From the NCBI GenBank assembly GCA_009760885.1, contig CM019697.1, positions 33,693,096 to 33,757,095 on the forward strand: a stretch of DNA of 64,000 bases, given 5' to 3'. The notes beneath the pieces are model-generated. The model was not told the DNA's origin, searched no databases, and saw nothing but the letters and a program-made list of their open reading frames with translations. Below, piece after piece: positions 62,009 to 64,000 of this stretch. The stretch comes from Achatina immaculata. Taxonomy: Eukaryota; Mollusca; Gastropoda; Stylommatophora; Achatinidae. The translations under genes were made by a program, and so were the position numbers. Position 1 is the first letter of the stretch, and each line of letters begins with the position of its first letter.

Positions 62009-62299
62009 CTGAAACATTTCAACCAGAACACCTGCTACAACACCATTTGTTGATGTCCTTGCTAAGCTCTTTGTTGTATTAATGAAAGTTATTGACCTAC
62101 ATAGTCATTTAAGTCACTTGAATCATTTAAGATGTCAACGTAGGTTTTGATTGCCGAACGTTGTCTAAGATGCCATTAGAGGTGTGAGGCTGAGGTTTTT
62201 TTTTATATAAAAGATAGAAAGAATGAGGAAGAAGGGCAGGAACGTGTGTGATAGAAAACAAACCTTACATCTCTAAGTTATTACTAGAATCACTTTTAC

Positions 62300-62414
62300 C
62301 AGTCTCGTCAGTTCTCTTACGATACCGTTATAGATTTTGCTTGCCAAAGCAATCTTAAAATATCATGATAGATTTTGCTTGTCGAAATAATCTTAAGAAT
62401 CCATCATAGATTTA
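62300..62414. repeat. About 45-bp repeat, target of the Penelope-like insertion
   Basis: Two to three diverged units of ATAGATTTTGCTTGTCGAAA then TAATCTTAAGA; it resumes at 63931-64000 on the other side. Confidence 0.75.
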
Positions 62415-63943
62415 CAGAGGTGTATGGTGCAGTTTTACAAAGTGAGGGAGGGAGTGAGTAAGGTGAGAAAAAAACGAATAGAAAGTATGAGAATGTATAA
62501 ATGAAAAACGTACAACATCCGATATTTCGGCAAGAGCCTTATTCTAGGATACATACACAACGAAACAAAAACACGAAGAACTTATCTGAATGTGTCTTCC
62601 TTCAAGTAGAAAACAGAAATGTGTGTGGTAGAAGGGAGAAGTCAAGATCACGCTGCCTCCAAACAAAAGATGCCCGATAGAGCCAATCGTAAAGAAGAGG
62701 TGGAGAGAGAGGAGGAGAACAAGTGGGAGAAAGGGGTAGGGGAAAGGCAATAGAAACATGATAGCCACCTCCTCCAGACCGAGCCTAAGACACGTGAACT
62801 TTTTGGGGAACCCCCATTGGTGGCCTACAGACGGGAAAAGAACCTCAGGGATCTTTTAATTCGTAGTCATCTTAAGACAGATGACACTTTTTATGGTACC
62901 AGACGTTGCAGACGCTGTATATGTAACACTTGTCCGTTTGTTGTCGAGGCTAGCCAGATCTCCTTCCCTAAGTCCACGTTATCAGTTCAGGAGGGTTTCA
63001 ACTGTACTTCACGAAATGTCATTTATGCTGTCATGTGCAAACGTTGCGGTTTGAAGAGCACAGGGGAGACTGACTTACGGTTAGGAGATCGATTTCGCCA
63101 GCATCTCAGTGATATTTCTAAGAGGGCCTGGACACCTGTGGCTAAGCATTTTTGCCTTGGCAACCACAGGGGTAAACAGGACATTTCTGTTAGTGCGATC
63201 CGCTCTTGTTCTGCTGATGTACGATCTCGGAGGGTCCTAGAACAGCGCCTTATTTTCCAGACTGGCTGTCTCCACCCAGCTGGAATTAACAATGTCTTCA
63301 GCTTTCTGTAACTTCTTTATCTTTCCACTGGCCTTTTTTTTTAAAACTTTACTTTCTTTCTCTATGCTACCCCTCCCTACCACCATTCTATTTTCTTCTC
63401 TGCCAACATAATGGTCTTGTCCTATTCACCAGTTTCACATTTTCTCCCTGCAGGTGTTTATGTTCTTCATTCATTACCTCTCCGCGTCCCCTTTTCCCTC
63501 CCCTCTCCCCCCCCCCACACCTCTAGCGGCTGTCATGCTTTTATTGCCTTCCCCCCACCCCTTTCTCCCACTTGATCTCTTCCTCTCTCTCCACCTCTTC
63601 TTTACGATTGGCTCTATCGGGCATCTTTTGTTTGGAGGCAGCGTGGTCTTGACTTCTCCCTTCTACCACACACATTTCTGTTTTCTGCTTGGAGGAAGAC
63701 ACATTCAGATAAGTTCCTCTTGTTTTTGTTTCGTTGTGTATGTATCCTAGAATAAGGTTCACGCCGAAATATCGGATGTTGTACGTTTTTCATTTATACA
63801 TTCTCATACTTTCTATTCGTTTTTTTTTTCTCACCTTACTCACTCCCTCCCTCACTTTGTAAAACTGCACCATACACCTCTGTCTACCTTATTTATTTAA
63901 ACCAGTTTTACTGCAGTCGCCATCCCTTTTATCATAGATTTAC
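62403..63943 (+). mobile_element. Penelope-like element with inverted terminal arms
   Basis: Left arm 62415-62780 is the inverted copy of right arm about 63518-63882, including CCGATATTTCGGC and its complement. The coding remnant lies between. A further tail (63883-63930, CAGTTTTACTGCAG) follows on the right only. ATCATAGATTTAC flanks the whole element (62403 and 63931), though the target is itself a diverged repeat. The N-terminal reverse transcriptase part is absent, so this is a 5'-truncated copy with an extra inverted arm, a known layout in this class. Confidence 0.85.
62817..63311 (+). pseudogene. Penelope-like ORF C-terminus, GIY-YIG-like endonuclease remnant
   Basis: About 164 codons open to a stop at 63309-63311. 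The first codon counted is TTG and the frame has no true start, so it is a 5'-truncated fragment. REKNLRDLLIRSHLK, then a Cys-rich RRCRRCICNTCPF, then NVIYAVMCKRCGLKSTGETD and LRLGDRFRQHLSDI, then PVAKHF. This order is typical of Penelope-like elements that carry a GIY-YIG nuclease. The second signature (usually Y.G.T) reads KSTGET, so the tyrosine is lost. A related fragment is at 4.0-4.9 kb. Confidence 0.85.
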
Positions 63944-64000
63944 CTGTCGAAATAGTCTTAAGATATAATCATACGTAGATTTTGCTTGCGGAAAGAGTCT

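Noticed and set aside
62415..62780. Hammerhead ribozyme in the Penelope-like arm
   Set aside because: Searched by eye for CTGATGA with a GAAA partner; not found in either orientation.

Overview
This is animal nuclear DNA. Two spliced genes with GT-AG (and one GC-AG) introns lie in a large AT-rich background full of minisatellites, microsatellites and decayed retroelements. The style (many different minisatellites in introns, Penelope-like elements with inverted arms, tRNA-derived SINEs, mariner relics, LINE tails of AATG or GAT repeats) fits a lophotrochozoan, most likely a mollusc and perhaps a gastropod. That placement is an inference from genome style, not from a marker gene.

Left third, + strand (710-26625): the 3' part of a receptor-type (membrane) guanylate cyclase gene. 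Nine exons join in frame with matching intron phases (1,2,2,0,1,1,1,0) into 599 residues: C-terminal half of the kinase-homology domain, the dimerisation helix, a complete class III cyclase domain with metal-binding, guanine-specifying and catalytic residues present, and a tail of about 215 residues ending in the PDZ-ligand-like sequence ETRL. The extracellular, transmembrane and N-terminal kinase-homology exons lie before position 1. The introns hold large minisatellites. Several of these repeat units contain splice-site-like sequence, the clearest being nine tandem copies of the intron 1 donor site.

Middle (26626-47298): about 20.7 kb between two convergent genes. It has no recognisable gene. 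It holds LINE 3' ends (one with reverse transcriptase motifs), a full SINE with target-site duplication, a MITE copy, and about a dozen minisatellite arrays.

Right third, - strand (62008 down to 47299): the 3' part of a second gene. Four small exons encode coiled-coil or linker sequence and one 2.7-kb exon encodes a Ser/Thr/Pro-rich, probably disordered region with short conserved-looking islands and a basic C-terminus. Five exons join in frame to 1061 residues. I do not recognise the family; it looks like a cytoskeletal or scaffold protein. Its 5' exons are beyond 62008, probably outside the window.

Right edge (62403-63943): a 5'-truncated Penelope-like element with a GIY-YIG-like C-terminal coding region between two inverted copies of its terminal sequence, flanked by a 12-13 bp duplication.

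The two genes are independent. Their shared feature is that repeat expansion has happened inside introns very close to exon borders. All calls come from reading the sequence; no database search was possible.
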